A stretch of DNA of 64,000 bases from Meiothermus sp. (GTDB lineage Bacteria; Deinococcota; Deinococci; Deinococcales; Thermaceae): positions 970,041 through 1,034,040 of the forward strand of contig NZ_BPIK01000001.1 in assembly GCF_026004075.1 (NCBI RefSeq). Reading direction: 5' to 3'. The position numbers and the translations under genes are program-made. Below, piece after piece: positions 35,829 to 44,232 of this stretch; position 1 is the stretch's first letter, and the number at the start of each line of letters is the position of its first letter. The notes below the pieces were generated by a model. That model ran no database searches and was not told the origin of the DNA. It saw only the letters and a list, made by a program, of their open reading frames with translations.

Positions 35829-38066
35829 ATGCTGACTTTGTATATTCTGGTTGGCTTTGCGACCGTACTGTCGCTGCTGGCCTTCCTGATCTCCCGCGAG
35901 GCCAACCGCATCGTGACGGTAGCTGCCCTGGTGCTGGCGGGCTTGTTTTGTGTGGTGGACTGGGGCCAGACCGTGGAGGCCTTTGGGGGCCTCTACCGCT
36001 TCGATACCCTGGCCCGGGGCCTGACCCTGGTGGCTGTTCTGGGGGGGGTATGGACGCTGTTGCTGGGGCCTGCCAGGAAGTTCGAGTTCCCACTGCTGGT
36101 GCTTTTTGCGGTGGCAGGTATGCACATCATGGCCAGCAGCCCCAACCTGGTGGTGCTGGTCATCGCGCTCGAGGTGTTCTCGCTGCCACTCTACGTTCTT
36201 GCGACCTGGCAGCGCGACGAGAAAGGTTTTGAGGCAGGTTTGAAATACTTCCTGCTGGGGGCGCTGGGGGCGGCCATCTTCCTCTATGGCATCGCCCTGT
36301 ACTTCGGGGCAACCGGCAGCTTCATGGTGGGTGCGACCGGCTCGGGGCCGCTTTACATTGCCGGACTGCTCCTGATTATGGCAGCCTTTGCCTTCAAGAC
36401 TGCCATGGTGCCCTTCCAGTGGTGGTCGCCCGATGTCTACCAGGGCAGCCCCACGGTGGTCACCCTCTTCATGGCTACGGCGGTCAAGGCGGCGGCCTTC
36501 GCGGCCATGTTGCGCATCTTCACCCCCGAGGGCCTGGAAGTCTGGGGTATCGGGATGGCCGCGCTGATTGCTCTCAGCACCCTGTTTGGGAACCTGGGGG
36601 CCCTTGCCCAAACCGAAGCTAAGCGGCTTTTCGCTTACTCCTCCATTGCCAACGCCGGCTATATCGGGTTGGGACTGCTGGGCCCTACCGGGCAGGCCAC
36701 CATCCCGTTCTATCTGCTCACCTATGGCCTGGCCACCGGCCTGATCTTTGCGGTGCTTTCGATGATCTCGAACCAAGAAGTGCCGCTCGAGCGCCTGCGG
36801 GGCCTGTGGTACCGCAAGCCCTTGCTGGGCGGCGCCCTTGGCCTGGGCATTCTTTCGGTGCTGGGGCTGCCTCCGCTGGCTGGGTTCTGGGCCAAGTACC
36901 TGGTTTTCCAGGAGGCGGCCCGGGCCGGTTTCTACGGACTGGTGGTGCTGGCCCTCATCACCTCGGCCATTGGCGCTTACTACTACCTCCGGGTCTTCTT
37001 CCTGATTTTCAGCCAGCCCACGCCCGCGCAGGAAGCCGAGGATCGTGAAGCCGAGGCAGCCTTGGCCCAGTTTGGTGGCTCGGAAGCTCCCGGCATTCCG
37101 GTTTCGGCGGCCCCAATGGGACTCACCCAGGCTCTGATGGCCCCTGCGGCCCAGACGGGCTTGCCTGCGCTGGGAATGTTAGTGGGAGCCATGGCCCTGC
37201 TGGGACTGCTCTCGGTTCTGCCTGGACTGGGCCTGCGAGCTTTCAGCGCGGGCCTGCCCCCGGCGGCAGCGGCTGTAACCATCAGTGCACCTGCGGATGG
37301 TTCGACCCTGGCACTGGGTAGCCATACCCTACAGGGGACGGGCAGGCCGGGGGAGACCCTCGAGCTCTTCGACAACGGCGCGGCCCTGGGAACCGTGACG
37401 GTGGGCCCCGACGGGCGCTGGAGCTTCGCGCTCCCGGCCCTGACCGCCGGTGCACACACCTACGAGGCTCGTCGCCCCGGGCAGATGTCCGGGGCCAGTG
37501 TCCGCGTGACCGCCACGCTTCCAGCAGAACCCGCTTTTACGGGGCCTGCGGATGGGGCCTCGGTTTCGGCCTCGGGCTTCGCCCTCCAGGGTGTGGCCCC
37601 GCCCGGCCAGATGGTGGAAATCTTCGAGGACGGTGCCAGCCTGGGCCGGGTCACCGCCGATGCCAACGGCCAGTGGAGCCTGAATGTGCCGCCCCCTCCC
37701 AGCGGAACGCGGGTCTACGAGGTGCGGGCCGAAGGGGCCAGCTCCGGGGCCCGCATCACCTTGCAGGTGCCGGAGGCCCAGGCCGGCGCTGCCTGCAGCC
37801 TGGACTTTTCCCTCTCGAACCTTCAGGCCGGGGGGGTGGTCTCGAGACCCTTCCGCTTTGGGGGGGTGGGCTCGGCCAGCAGCTATACCGTTCTGATCAA
37901 GCGCGGCGATCGGGTGATTGGGCGTAAAGACCTACCCCTCAGCGCTGCTTGTGGCTGGAGCTACCTCTCCGACCCCGGCCCCGGCGAGATCACCTACGAG
38001 GTGCGCCCGACGGGCACGCCCGAGACCGAGCCGCCGCTAGCTACCATCACCCTGAAAGTGCAGTAG
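35829..38066 (+). CDS. nuoN: NADH-quinone oxidoreductase subunit N fused to C-terminal Ig-like repeats
   Basis: Residues 1 to about 470 are a normal antiporter-like NuoN (Nqo14), with the Lys helix segment AFKTAMVPFQWWSPDVYQGSP near residue 187 and about 14 helices. From about residue 480 a soluble tail of about 265 residues follows: two tandem Ig-like repeats (PADGSTLALGSHTLQG...DGRWSFALP and PADGASVSASGFALQG...NGQWSLNVP) and a third beta-rich segment with two cysteines. Total length is 745 against about 430-490 for ordinary NuoN. The NuoN C terminus is thought to face the periplasm, so the tail would be outside. GGGAGGTGTGG precedes ATG 35829. Confidence 0.92.
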   Translation: MLTLYILVGFATVLSLLAFLISREANRIVTVAALVLAGLFCVVDWGQTVEAFGGLYRFDTLARGLTLVAVLGGVWTLLLGPARKFEFPLLVLFAVAGMHIMASSPNLVVLVIALEVFSLPLYVLATWQRDEKGFEAGLKYFLLGALGAAIFLYGIALYFGATGSFMVGATGSGPLYIAGLLLIMAAFAFKTAMVPFQWWSPDVYQGSPTVVTLFMATAVKAAAFAAMLRIFTPEGLEVWGIGMAALIALSTLFGNLGALAQTEAKRLFAYSSIANAGYIGLGLLGPTGQATIPFYLLTYGLATGLIFAVLSMISNQEVPLERLRGLWYRKPLLGGALGLGILSVLGLPPLAGFWAKYLVFQEAARAGFYGLVVLALITSAIGAYYYLRVFFLIFSQPTPAQEAEDREAEAALAQFGGSEAPGIPVSAAPMGLTQALMAPAAQTGLPALGMLVGAMALLGLLSVLPGLGLRAFSAGLPPAAAAVTISAPADGSTLALGSHTLQGTGRPGETLELFDNGAALGTVTVGPDGRWSFALPALTAGAHTYEARRPGQMSGASVRVTATLPAEPAFTGPADGASVSASGFALQGVAPPGQMVEIFEDGASLGRVTADANGQWSLNVPPPPSGTRVYEVRAEGASSGARITLQVPEAQAGAACSLDFSLSNLQAGGVVSRPFRFGGVGSASSYTVLIKRGDRVIGRKDLPLSAACGWSYLSDPGPGEITYEVRPTGTPETEPPLATITLKVQ

Positions 38067-38118
38067 TGGCGAACTGAGCACTAATCCCCACGCAGGGGAA
38101 TTGTCTGCCCAAATCCAA

Positions 38119-38161
38119 AAGAATCTCCAGGGCTATAAGCAATTCTGCCCTGGAGATTCTT
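38119..38161. terminator. bidirectional terminator between nuoN and thrS
   Basis: A perfect 15-bp stem (AAGAATCTCCAGGGC at 38119-38133 and GCCCTGGAGATTCTT at 38147-38161) encloses a 13-nt loop. The minus-strand read continues as TTTTGG after the stem, the plus-strand read as TGCCTTATTT. The genes on both sides end here. Confidence 0.9.
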
Positions 38162-38164
38162 GCC

Positions 38165-40120
38165 TTATTTGCGGGCTTCAACCCGCTGCTTCATCTCGTC
38201 TATTAGGGCTGCTATTGCCAGCGTCCGCTGCTCCTTTACGTGCCGCTCGCGCACATTAACCGCGCCAGCCTCGGCTTCTTTGTCGCCTACCACCAGAATC
38301 AGGGGGATTTTTTGCAGCTCGGCGTCGCGGATTTTGGCGTTCATGCGTTCGCTGCGGTCGTCAATCTCCACGCGGAGCTTGTTTTTGCGCATCTCGGCGG
38401 CTACTTTCTGGGCATACTCCAGATGCCGGTCGGCAATTGGCACAATCACGGCCTGGATGGGGGAGAGCCACAGCGGAAAGTCGCCGGCGGTGTGCTCCAG
38501 GTAAAACGCAAAGAAGCGGTCGAAGCTACCCATGATGGCGCGGTGGATCACCACCGGGGTTTCTTTTTCGCCTTTTTCGTTGGTGAACTCGAGGCCAAAG
38601 CGCTCGGGCACGATAAAGTCGAGCTGGTTGGTGGCGATGGTGTCCTCCTTGCCCAGCACGCTCCTGATTTGCACGTCGAGCTTGGGGCCGTAGAAGGTGG
38701 CCTCACCGATGCCCTCCACATACTTGGCCCCGGTCTCTTCCAGGGCCGCCCGGATGGCCTTGATGGAGTCGCGCCAGTTGTCGTTTTCCTCGCCAAACTT
38801 TTCGGGGTTGTTTTCGAAGTCGGGCAGGGAGAGGCGGAACCAGTAGTCCGAGATGCCGAAGTCCTTGTAGACCTCGTCAAAAAGCTGAATGACCCGGATA
38901 AACTCCTCGGTGACCTGGGCCCTCGAGCAGTAAATATGCGCGTCGTTCTGGGTGAAGCCCCGCGCCCGCGTTAGGCCCGAGAGGGTGCCCGAAAGCTCGA
39001 AGCGGTAGACCGTGCCGAACTCGGCCAGCCTGAGCGGCAGGTCGCGGTAGCTCTTGGGCCGGGCCTTGTAAATCATGTGGTGGTGTGGACAGTTCATGGG
39101 CTTGAGGTAGTACTCTTCTCCCTCAATTTCGATGGGGGCGTACATGTCGTCTTTGTAGTAGGGCAGGTGGCCCGAGGTGTAGTAAAGCCGGGCGTTGGCA
39201 ATGTGCGGCGTATACACATAGTGGTAGCCGTGCTCCTGCTCCTTTTTGTACATGTAGTCTTCCATCTGCTTGCGAATAAAAGCGCCTCGAGGCAGCCAAA
39301 GCGGCAGACCCTTGCCGACTTCCTCGCTGATGGTAAACAGATCGAGTTCGGCACCGAGCCTGCGGTGGTCGCGGCGCTTGGCTTCCTCCTGCTGCCAGAG
39401 GTAGTGCTCGAGCTCTTCCTTGGTGCGGAAGGCAATACCATAGATGCGCTGGAGCATGGGGCGGCTCGAGTCGCCGCGCCAGTAGGCCCCGGCAATGCCG
39501 GTGAGTTTGAAGTGGGGTGGAATGCGGCCCGTGCTGGGCACGTGCGGGCCCCGGCATAGGTCGGTGAAGCCATATGTATCGTCGCCCTGCCTGTAAAAGC
39601 TCAGCTCTTCGGACTCAGGCAGATCTTGGATGAGCTCGGTCTTGTAGGGATCCACGCCAGCATATCGCTTGAGGGCTTCCTCGCGTGGAAGTACAAAGCG
39701 CTCGAGGGGCAGATCGGCGGCCACAATCCGACGCATTTTCTCCTCGATGATTGGTAGATCCTCCTCGCGAATGGGCTCGGGAGCGTCAATGTCGTAATAG
39801 AAGCCGTTTTCAATCACCGGGCCAATCGCCAGCTTGACCTCTTCAGGTCTGTAACCCCGTTCGGTGTATAGCTCCCGTACCGCCTGGGCCATCACGTGGG
39901 CCAGGGTGTGGCGGAAAAGCCGGGCGTACTCGGGATCTTTTTCGGTCAGAATCCGCAGTTCGGCCTCGGGCGGTAAGGGCTTGAGTAGGTCGTACAGCTC
40001 TCCATTAACAATAGCGCCAATGGCAGCTTTGGCCAGACCGGGGCCAATGGCTTTCGCGGCGTCAGCAGCGGTGGCGCCGGATTGAAGTTCCAGTTTTCGT
40101 CCATCGGGAAGCACTACCAT
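38165..40120 (-). CDS. thrS: threonyl-tRNA synthetase
   Basis: The protein (about 650 residues) has an N-terminal TGS domain (VVLPDGRKLELQSG), the editing-domain HTLAHVMAQAVRELY and related motifs (about residues 73-230), and class II catalytic motifs. The zinc-site Cys lies in MNCPHHHMIYK near residue 334, and the anticodon-binding domain ends ALIDEMKQRVEARK. I prefer ATG 40120, with GAGGTGA directly upstream, over an in-frame GTG at 40126. Expression is probably controlled by attenuation: a promoter, a Thr-containing leader peptide and an intrinsic terminator lie in the 145 bp upstream on the same strand. Confidence 0.96.
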   Translation of the reverse strand: MVVLPDGRKLELQSGATAADAAKAIGPGLAKAAIGAIVNGELYDLLKPLPPEAELRILTEKDPEYARLFRHTLAHVMAQAVRELYTERGYRPEEVKLAIGPVIENGFYYDIDAPEPIREEDLPIIEEKMRRIVAADLPLERFVLPREEALKRYAGVDPYKTELIQDLPESEELSFYRQGDDTYGFTDLCRGPHVPSTGRIPPHFKLTGIAGAYWRGDSSRPMLQRIYGIAFRTKEELEHYLWQQEEAKRRDHRRLGAELDLFTISEEVGKGLPLWLPRGAFIRKQMEDYMYKKEQEHGYHYVYTPHIANARLYYTSGHLPYYKDDMYAPIEIEGEEYYLKPMNCPHHHMIYKARPKSYRDLPLRLAEFGTVYRFELSGTLSGLTRARGFTQNDAHIYCSRAQVTEEFIRVIQLFDEVYKDFGISDYWFRLSLPDFENNPEKFGEENDNWRDSIKAIRAALEETGAKYVEGIGEATFYGPKLDVQIRSVLGKEDTIATNQLDFIVPERFGLEFTNEKGEKETPVVIHRAIMGSFDRFFAFYLEHTAGDFPLWLSPIQAVIVPIADRHLEYAQKVAAEMRKNKLRVEIDDRSERMNAKIRDAELQKIPLILVVGDKEAEAGAVNVRERHVKEQRTLAIAALIDEMKQRVEARK

Positions 40121-40129
40121 AATCACCTC

Positions 40130-40163
40130 AAAAAAAACCCCGGCCCTTCAACTACGAGCCGGG
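40130..40163 (-). terminator. attenuator terminator in the thrS leader
   Basis: On the minus strand CCCGGCT pairs with GGCCGGG across an 11-nt loop and is followed by eight T residues, ending 10 nt before the thrS start. The CCC of its 5' arm also belongs to a competing arm, GGTTCTCCC, which can pair over nine positions with GGGAGAGCT upstream (two G-T pairs), forming an antiterminator. Confidence 0.87.
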
Positions 40164-40184
40164 AGAACCTCAGCTGCCTTGCGG

Positions 40185-40226
40185 CTAGAAGCTCTCCCCA
40201 GGTCTGGTAGTAGGCCGAGACCTCAT
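40185..40226 (-). CDS. thrS leader peptide (MRSRPTTRPGESF)
   Basis: A 13-codon frame on the minus strand, ATG at 40226 to TAG at 40185, encodes MRSRPTTRPGESF with adjacent Thr codons ACT ACC. The two Thr codons lie in the loop of a small hairpin (AGGTCT and AGACCT), whose 3' arm is adjacent to the antiterminator arm GGGAGAGCT. Stalling at Thr codons would therefore favour antitermination. The ATG lies 10 nt after the -10 box, so the leader mRNA is nearly leaderless. Confidence 0.8.
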   Translation of the reverse strand: MRSRPTTRPGESF

Positions 40227-40236
40227 CTTGTGTAGA

Positions 40237-40265
40237 AGTGTACGTCTGTAAAGGGGAAGCGTCAA
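40237..40265 (-). promoter_or_regulatory. thrS promoter
   Basis: TTGACG at 40265-40260 and TACACT at 40242-40237 (minus strand) are separated by exactly 17 bp. Transcription should start about 4 nt before the leader peptide ATG. Confidence 0.8.
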
Positions 40266-40541
40266 ATGTGTTGATCAAACACACTGAAGCAAACGCAGTC
40301 TCGAACCCAAAAACTTAATGGTTCCTGGTTGCGTGAAGATATTTACTGAGTATAAATTTAAGAACGAAGCTACTCAACATAAACGGGCAGACAACGGGAT
40401 TCTTTGAGCTTCGGGCGCGTTTTGAAATATTGTACCGAGTAAAAACTTCGTGCAATATCTTTGGTGAGCACAATCTTGACATTTTGTCAATGGGTTTACA
40501 ACCATAACTTGATGAGATATCGTTACGCCAAGAGGAAAAGC

Positions 40542-40583
40542 ATGAAAAAGGTGACCGCCCGAATCCTCATCTGGAACGACTAA
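40542..40583 (+). CDS. possible 13-residue peptide, MKKVTARILIWND
   Basis: ATG 40542 is preceded by AGAGGAAAAGC, a good ribosome-binding site, and the frame ends at TAA 40583, 29 bp before an intrinsic terminator. A short translated frame before a terminator resembles a leader peptide, but no gene follows on the plus strand. It could be a small regulatory transcript or chance. Confidence 0.3.
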   Translation: MKKVTARILIWND

Positions 40584-40612
40584 ATTGTCCCATCTCGAGA
40601 GGCAATTTTTTA

Positions 40613-40642
40613 CCCGGTGGACGTTACGTCTGCTGGGTTTTT
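40613..40642 (+). terminator. intrinsic terminator, plus strand
   Basis: CCCGGTGGACG at 40613-40623 pairs with CGTCTGCTGGG at 40627-40637 over 11 positions (three G-T) around a TTA loop, followed by five T. It shows that a plus-strand transcript ends here although no annotated gene lies upstream. Confidence 0.75.
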
Positions 40643-40750
40643 GAGTTAACCCAAGGGACTCTGTACAACCATCGCCTGACCCCGGCCTGAAGGGCTCCCC
40701 AGCATTGTTGGTTCTAGCCGTGGGGTCTCTTTTCCACGGGCGAAAGCGCG

Positions 40751-41989
40751 TTAAGTCTCTAGAGCATCCGGCAGCCCCTTCAAGCCGCGGATAGGAGAAA
40801 AGTAGAGCCAGGTAAAAGAAAATATAGCGATGAGCCCGGCAATCAAGGTGGCTTGGCGGATGCCCAACCACTCGGCCAGCAGTCCGCCCAGAATACCCCC
40901 CAGCGATCCCAGCCCAATACCCACGAACTGGCTGGTACCACCCACCCGCCCCAGCAGATGGCGGGGGGTTCGGGCCTGGCGAATGCTGACCACATTGACA
41001 TTGCGCACTACCGTAGAGACGGCTTTTATAAACAAGATGAGGCTGACCAGAAAGGCTGCCACGATGGGTGGGGCCTGAACCAGTGCGAAGGCCACCCCGG
41101 TCAGGGAGGAAATTAGTTGCATGCGAATGACAATCCCTCCCATGCCCAGCCAATTGGTGAACCGCGCAGCAGTTAGAGCGCCGACCAGCGCACCCAGCCC
41201 CACCACACCAAAAATGACGCCAATCCAGGCCGGCGGTATTTCCAGCACCCGGCTGAGAAACAGAATCTGAAGGCCGGCCAACATGCCGATGTGCAGGTTG
41301 AAGGTGGCGCTCGAGAGCACCAGGGCGCGAAGGTAACCGTCCGAAAAGACCAGGCGCAGACCTTCGCCCACCTCGCTCAGCAGGAGCTTAGGGCTGCGCA
41401 CCTGCTGCGACTCGCTGCTGGGGATGCGCTGAATCAACAAAGCCGAGACCCAGTACAAGAAAGCGTTGAGCAGAACCGTGAGGGGAGCCCCAATGGCTTG
41501 AACCAGCAGGCCGGCCACCCCCGGCCCGGCCACCGTGGCAACCTGTCGGCTGCTCTCGAGCTGGCTGTTGGCTGCTATCAGATGCTCGCGCCCGGCGATG
41601 CTTGGCACAAAGGCACTTACCGAGAGGTCGAAGAATACCCGTAGCATTCCGTAGGCGAAGGCCACCACCCACAACCACTCAATGCTGAGCCAGCCCAGCC
41701 ACCCGGCCAGGGGGATGGTGAGCAACAAGAGGCCCCGCCCGTAGTTGGCCCAGGCCATGATTCGTTTGGGAGAGCCCTGATCTATCCACACCCCGGCGAA
41801 CAAAGTGATTACCAGCCAGGGCAGGGTTTGCAGTGTGGCCAGCAGGCCCATCTGACTTGGGCTGGCGTTCAGGGTGATGGCGGCCAGGAGGGGCAGCGCC
41901 ACTTCCAGTATCACTGCGCCAAAGGTGACGCTGGTTTGCCCCCACAGGAGGTAGCGGAACTGAACGGGAATACCTTTTGGGGCTTCCAT
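40751..41989 (-). CDS. MFS transporter
   Basis: The 412-residue membrane protein has about twelve helices and resembles the MFS_3/enterobactin-exporter-like group. It shows a cytoplasmic loop GVWIDQGSPKRIMAWANYGR near residue 65 (the A-motif position, with D and basic residues) and its repeat-like counterpart. ATG 41989 (MEAPKGIPVQFRYLLWGQ) is the family-like start; an upstream in-frame start adds residues of doubtful value. Substrate is unknown; drug or siderophore-type efflux is typical. It follows another MFS gene by about 50 nt in the same direction, so the two are probably cotranscribed. Confidence 0.82.
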   Translation of the reverse strand: MEAPKGIPVQFRYLLWGQTSVTFGAVILEVALPLLAAITLNASPSQMGLLATLQTLPWLVITLFAGVWIDQGSPKRIMAWANYGRGLLLLTIPLAGWLGWLSIEWLWVVAFAYGMLRVFFDLSVSAFVPSIAGREHLIAANSQLESSRQVATVAGPGVAGLLVQAIGAPLTVLLNAFLYWVSALLIQRIPSSESQQVRSPKLLLSEVGEGLRLVFSDGYLRALVLSSATFNLHIGMLAGLQILFLSRVLEIPPAWIGVIFGVVGLGALVGALTAARFTNWLGMGGIVIRMQLISSLTGVAFALVQAPPIVAAFLVSLILFIKAVSTVVRNVNVVSIRQARTPRHLLGRVGGTSQFVGIGLGSLGGILGGLLAEWLGIRQATLIAGLIAIFSFTWLYFSPIRGLKGLPDALET

Positions 41990-42041
41990 TGCGATCCCGC
42001 AAATCATATGCCAATGCGGGCGTTTATCCAAGTTTGGGCTA

Positions 42042-43259
42042 TCAAACGCGTTCGAGCAGCTTCAGACGCCGGCCTGCGTACAGGGCCCAGGCATAGCAGA
42101 TGGAAGCCACCACCATGGGCCCCACATACCCCACGCGGTCGGCCAGCAAGCCCCCCAGCACTGGCGAGAAGGCCAGCAAGCCCACGATGGTGTTGGAGAG
42201 GCCAATGTACGAACTGCGCGCATCGGTAGGGGCCAGGTTCACCAGGTAGGTGGCGGTGCCCACCCCGATGGAGGAGAGATAGGCACCCTGGAGCGCGAAG
42301 ACCACCCAGAAGGCTGTGTGGGGCAGCAGCAAGGCCAGGATGGGGGTTACTGCGCCCAGTGCCGCACCAATCAGGATCAGGCTGCGTGAGCCATAGCGCC
42401 TCGAGACCTGCACCCACAGCAGGTTGGAAAGCACCGAGGAAAGGGTGTAGACCATCAGGTAGGTTCCAATTTCGCCCTTGTGGCCCAGCACCCGCACAGC
42501 GTACGCAGCGAAGAAAGGCTCGACCATGCTGGCAATCGCCAGCAACACGCGCACCCTCAAGAATCGCCGGAAGTAAAAGTCGCGAAACGGCAGACCGAGG
42601 GAGATGCGCTCGCTGTGGGTTTCTTTGTCGGGGGGTTCGTCAATCAGGCCGAAGAGGTGCCAGCCGTAGGCAAAAGCCAGGGTGCCCAGCGTAAAGAGGA
42701 TGGCATAGGGGTAGGGAAAAGGCAGGGGCAGATCGAGGATAAGGCGCACCAGGAAACCGGCCCCAAAGGCCAGCAACCCCCCTACCAGGTTGCGAACCGA
42801 GAACAGCGCGCTCCGGCGCTCCATGGGAATGGTTTTGCCGATGGTTTCCCAGAAAGGCAGGCTCGAGAACCCGGTAAAAAACCCGTTGAGGGCCAGGCCT
42901 ACCACAAACACCCACAGGAGCAGGTCGGGGCGCTGGCCCAGGAAAAACCCGCCCAGGGCCACGATGCCCAGGCTGGCTACCCGAAGCAAGGCCATCCGGC
43001 GGTAGAGCGCAACCTTGACCGGCAGCCGGGCCACATAGGGGGCGACGAAGACCTGCGGCACCATGGAGCCGGCGTTGAGCAGGGCCGGCATCAGGCCAAT
43101 GACCCAGTTGGCTGCGCCCAGCTTGGCGGCAAAAGAGGCCAGCACGATGGAGCCGTTGAAGAAAGCGTCGCCCAAGAGCACAAACCAACCATTGAGCATT
43201 GCCAAACGGTAATTGCGGTCTTTGAGGTCTAGAATATCGGGCGTGTCGGTCTTGGTCAT
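42042..43259 (-). CDS. MFS transporter
   Basis: The 405-residue membrane protein has about twelve helices. The segments VAPYVARLPVKVALYRRMALLR near residue 73 and VSRRYGSRSLILIGAALGA near residue 282 resemble the paired cytoplasmic loops of MFS proteins, though the usual A-motif is weak. The substrate is unknown. The first 17 bases of the gene overlap the start of the divergently read gene at 43243, so one of the two starts must lie a little further in, or the two transcripts overlap. Confidence 0.8.
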   Translation of the reverse strand: MTKTDTPDILDLKDRNYRLAMLNGWFVLLGDAFFNGSIVLASFAAKLGAANWVIGLMPALLNAGSMVPQVFVAPYVARLPVKVALYRRMALLRVASLGIVALGGFFLGQRPDLLLWVFVVGLALNGFFTGFSSLPFWETIGKTIPMERRSALFSVRNLVGGLLAFGAGFLVRLILDLPLPFPYPYAILFTLGTLAFAYGWHLFGLIDEPPDKETHSERISLGLPFRDFYFRRFLRVRVLLAIASMVEPFFAAYAVRVLGHKGEIGTYLMVYTLSSVLSNLLWVQVSRRYGSRSLILIGAALGAVTPILALLLPHTAFWVVFALQGAYLSSIGVGTATYLVNLAPTDARSSYIGLSNTIVGLLAFSPVLGGLLADRVGYVGPMVVASICYAWALYAGRRLKLLERV

Positions 43260-44229
43260 TCCTACGCTGGGCCCCTTTCACATGCTGCACCCCCGCTACA
43301 ACGGGGTGACGGTGCTTGAACTGATTCGGGCATACCAGCCCGAGAAGATTTTCCTGGCCTCGTATGGCCCTGAAGAGCTGGCGGCGCAGAGCTGGCGCGA
43401 CCAGAACGAGCTTCCATTGTTCCACGTTTTGCCCTGGGCCGAAAGTGCAGGCATACCCGTGGAGGCGCTGGACTACCAGGCCCACCTCAAGCTCGAGGCC
43501 GAGCGGTTCAAGGAAGCCCTGGGCCAGTATCCCAAAGGGCAGCAGATTTTGAGCCAGGTACAGCCCCTCGAGGACAACCTCAAATGGGTGCTGACGAACC
43601 CCCGCACCCCGGAGGATTTTGCCCAGGAATCGGTGTTAGAGGCGTTGCGGGCCTACCACCAGGGCTATGTGCAGGTATTTGGTGAAGGGCCGGCCACCGG
43701 CTTTCGGCGGGAGCGCATGGCCCAGGTAGCCCTGCGCCTGGCTTCTCAAGAGGGTTCCCTGGCTGTGCTGGTGGACGTGCTCGAGTATCCCTGGCTGCTC
43801 CTGGCTCTTCCAGCAGAGCGGGTTGTGCTGCCGAGCACCCACACCCCTACCGAGCTAGAACGCCAGCGCAGCGTGCTGGATCGGGCCTGGCAACTGAACG
43901 AGTCGGACGACTGGGGGGTTCTATTGCAACAACTACAGGAGGTGGAAGGCCCCGAGGCCCTGTACTGCGCGGCCCAGATCTACCTGGCGGCGGGCCAGCC
44001 GCAGGATGCCTATCAACTGCTGGAAGAGCTTGTCCACACCGACTTTCAGCACCCAGCCTACCTGCCGGGTTACGCCCTGGCCCGGTATGGGCAGCTCGCC
44101 GACTGGGTGGGCCAGCGCGATAAGGCCCTGCGCGCCTATAAGGCCGTACTGGGGCTCTCCTGGGTTCCCCAGGAGGCCCGGGAAATTGCCCTGGCCGGCC
44201 AGAAGACCCCCTTTAGGCTCGAGCGATAA
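43243..44229 (+). CDS. hypothetical protein with C-terminal TPR-like repeats
   Basis: The 328-residue protein starts VSVLVIPTLGPFHML. The N-terminal 220 residues contain a PTLGPFHMLHPRYNGV segment and a later LAVLVDVLEYPWLLLAL, faintly recalling ChaN/TraB-type folds, but I cannot assign a family. The C-terminal third (EALYCAAQIYLAAGQPQDAYQLL, then LGYALARYGQL-like helices) looks like two or three TPR helices. I place the start at GTG 43243 because TAGAAT at 43230-43235 ends 7 nt before it, as in leaderless genes. An earlier TTG at 43213 keeps the frame. Confidence 0.6.
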   Translation: MSVLVIPTLGPFHMLHPRYNGVTVLELIRAYQPEKIFLASYGPEELAAQSWRDQNELPLFHVLPWAESAGIPVEALDYQAHLKLEAERFKEALGQYPKGQQILSQVQPLEDNLKWVLTNPRTPEDFAQESVLEALRAYHQGYVQVFGEGPATGFRRERMAQVALRLASQEGSLAVLVDVLEYPWLLLALPAERVVLPSTHTPTELERQRSVLDRAWQLNESDDWGVLLQQLQEVEGPEALYCAAQIYLAAGQPQDAYQLLEELVHTDFQHPAYLPGYALARYGQLADWVGQRDKALRAYKAVLGLSWVPQEAREIALAGQKTPFRLER

Positions 44230-44232
44230 AGT

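Larger units (their letters stand above)
40266..40750. other. 485-bp AT-richer intergenic stretch with a small reading frame and terminators
   Basis: No ordinary gene is visible. The plus strand carries TTGACA near 40478, a 13-codon frame at 40542-40583, a clear intrinsic terminator at 40613-40642, and a second possible hairpin (GACCCCGGC near 40676 with GCCGTGGGGTC near 40719, followed by TCTTTTC). This could be a small RNA gene or decayed DNA. The flanking genes both read leftward, away from these plus-strand signals. Confidence 0.4.

Noticed and set aside
35782-35835. 17-codon frame between nuoM and nuoN ending across the nuoN start
   Set aside because: Could be a coupling peptide, but it has no good ribosome-binding site and no supporting comparison.
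40290-40320. GGTTCGAGA on the minus strand, resembling a tRNA T loop
   Set aside because: The surrounding bases do not form T, anticodon or acceptor stems.
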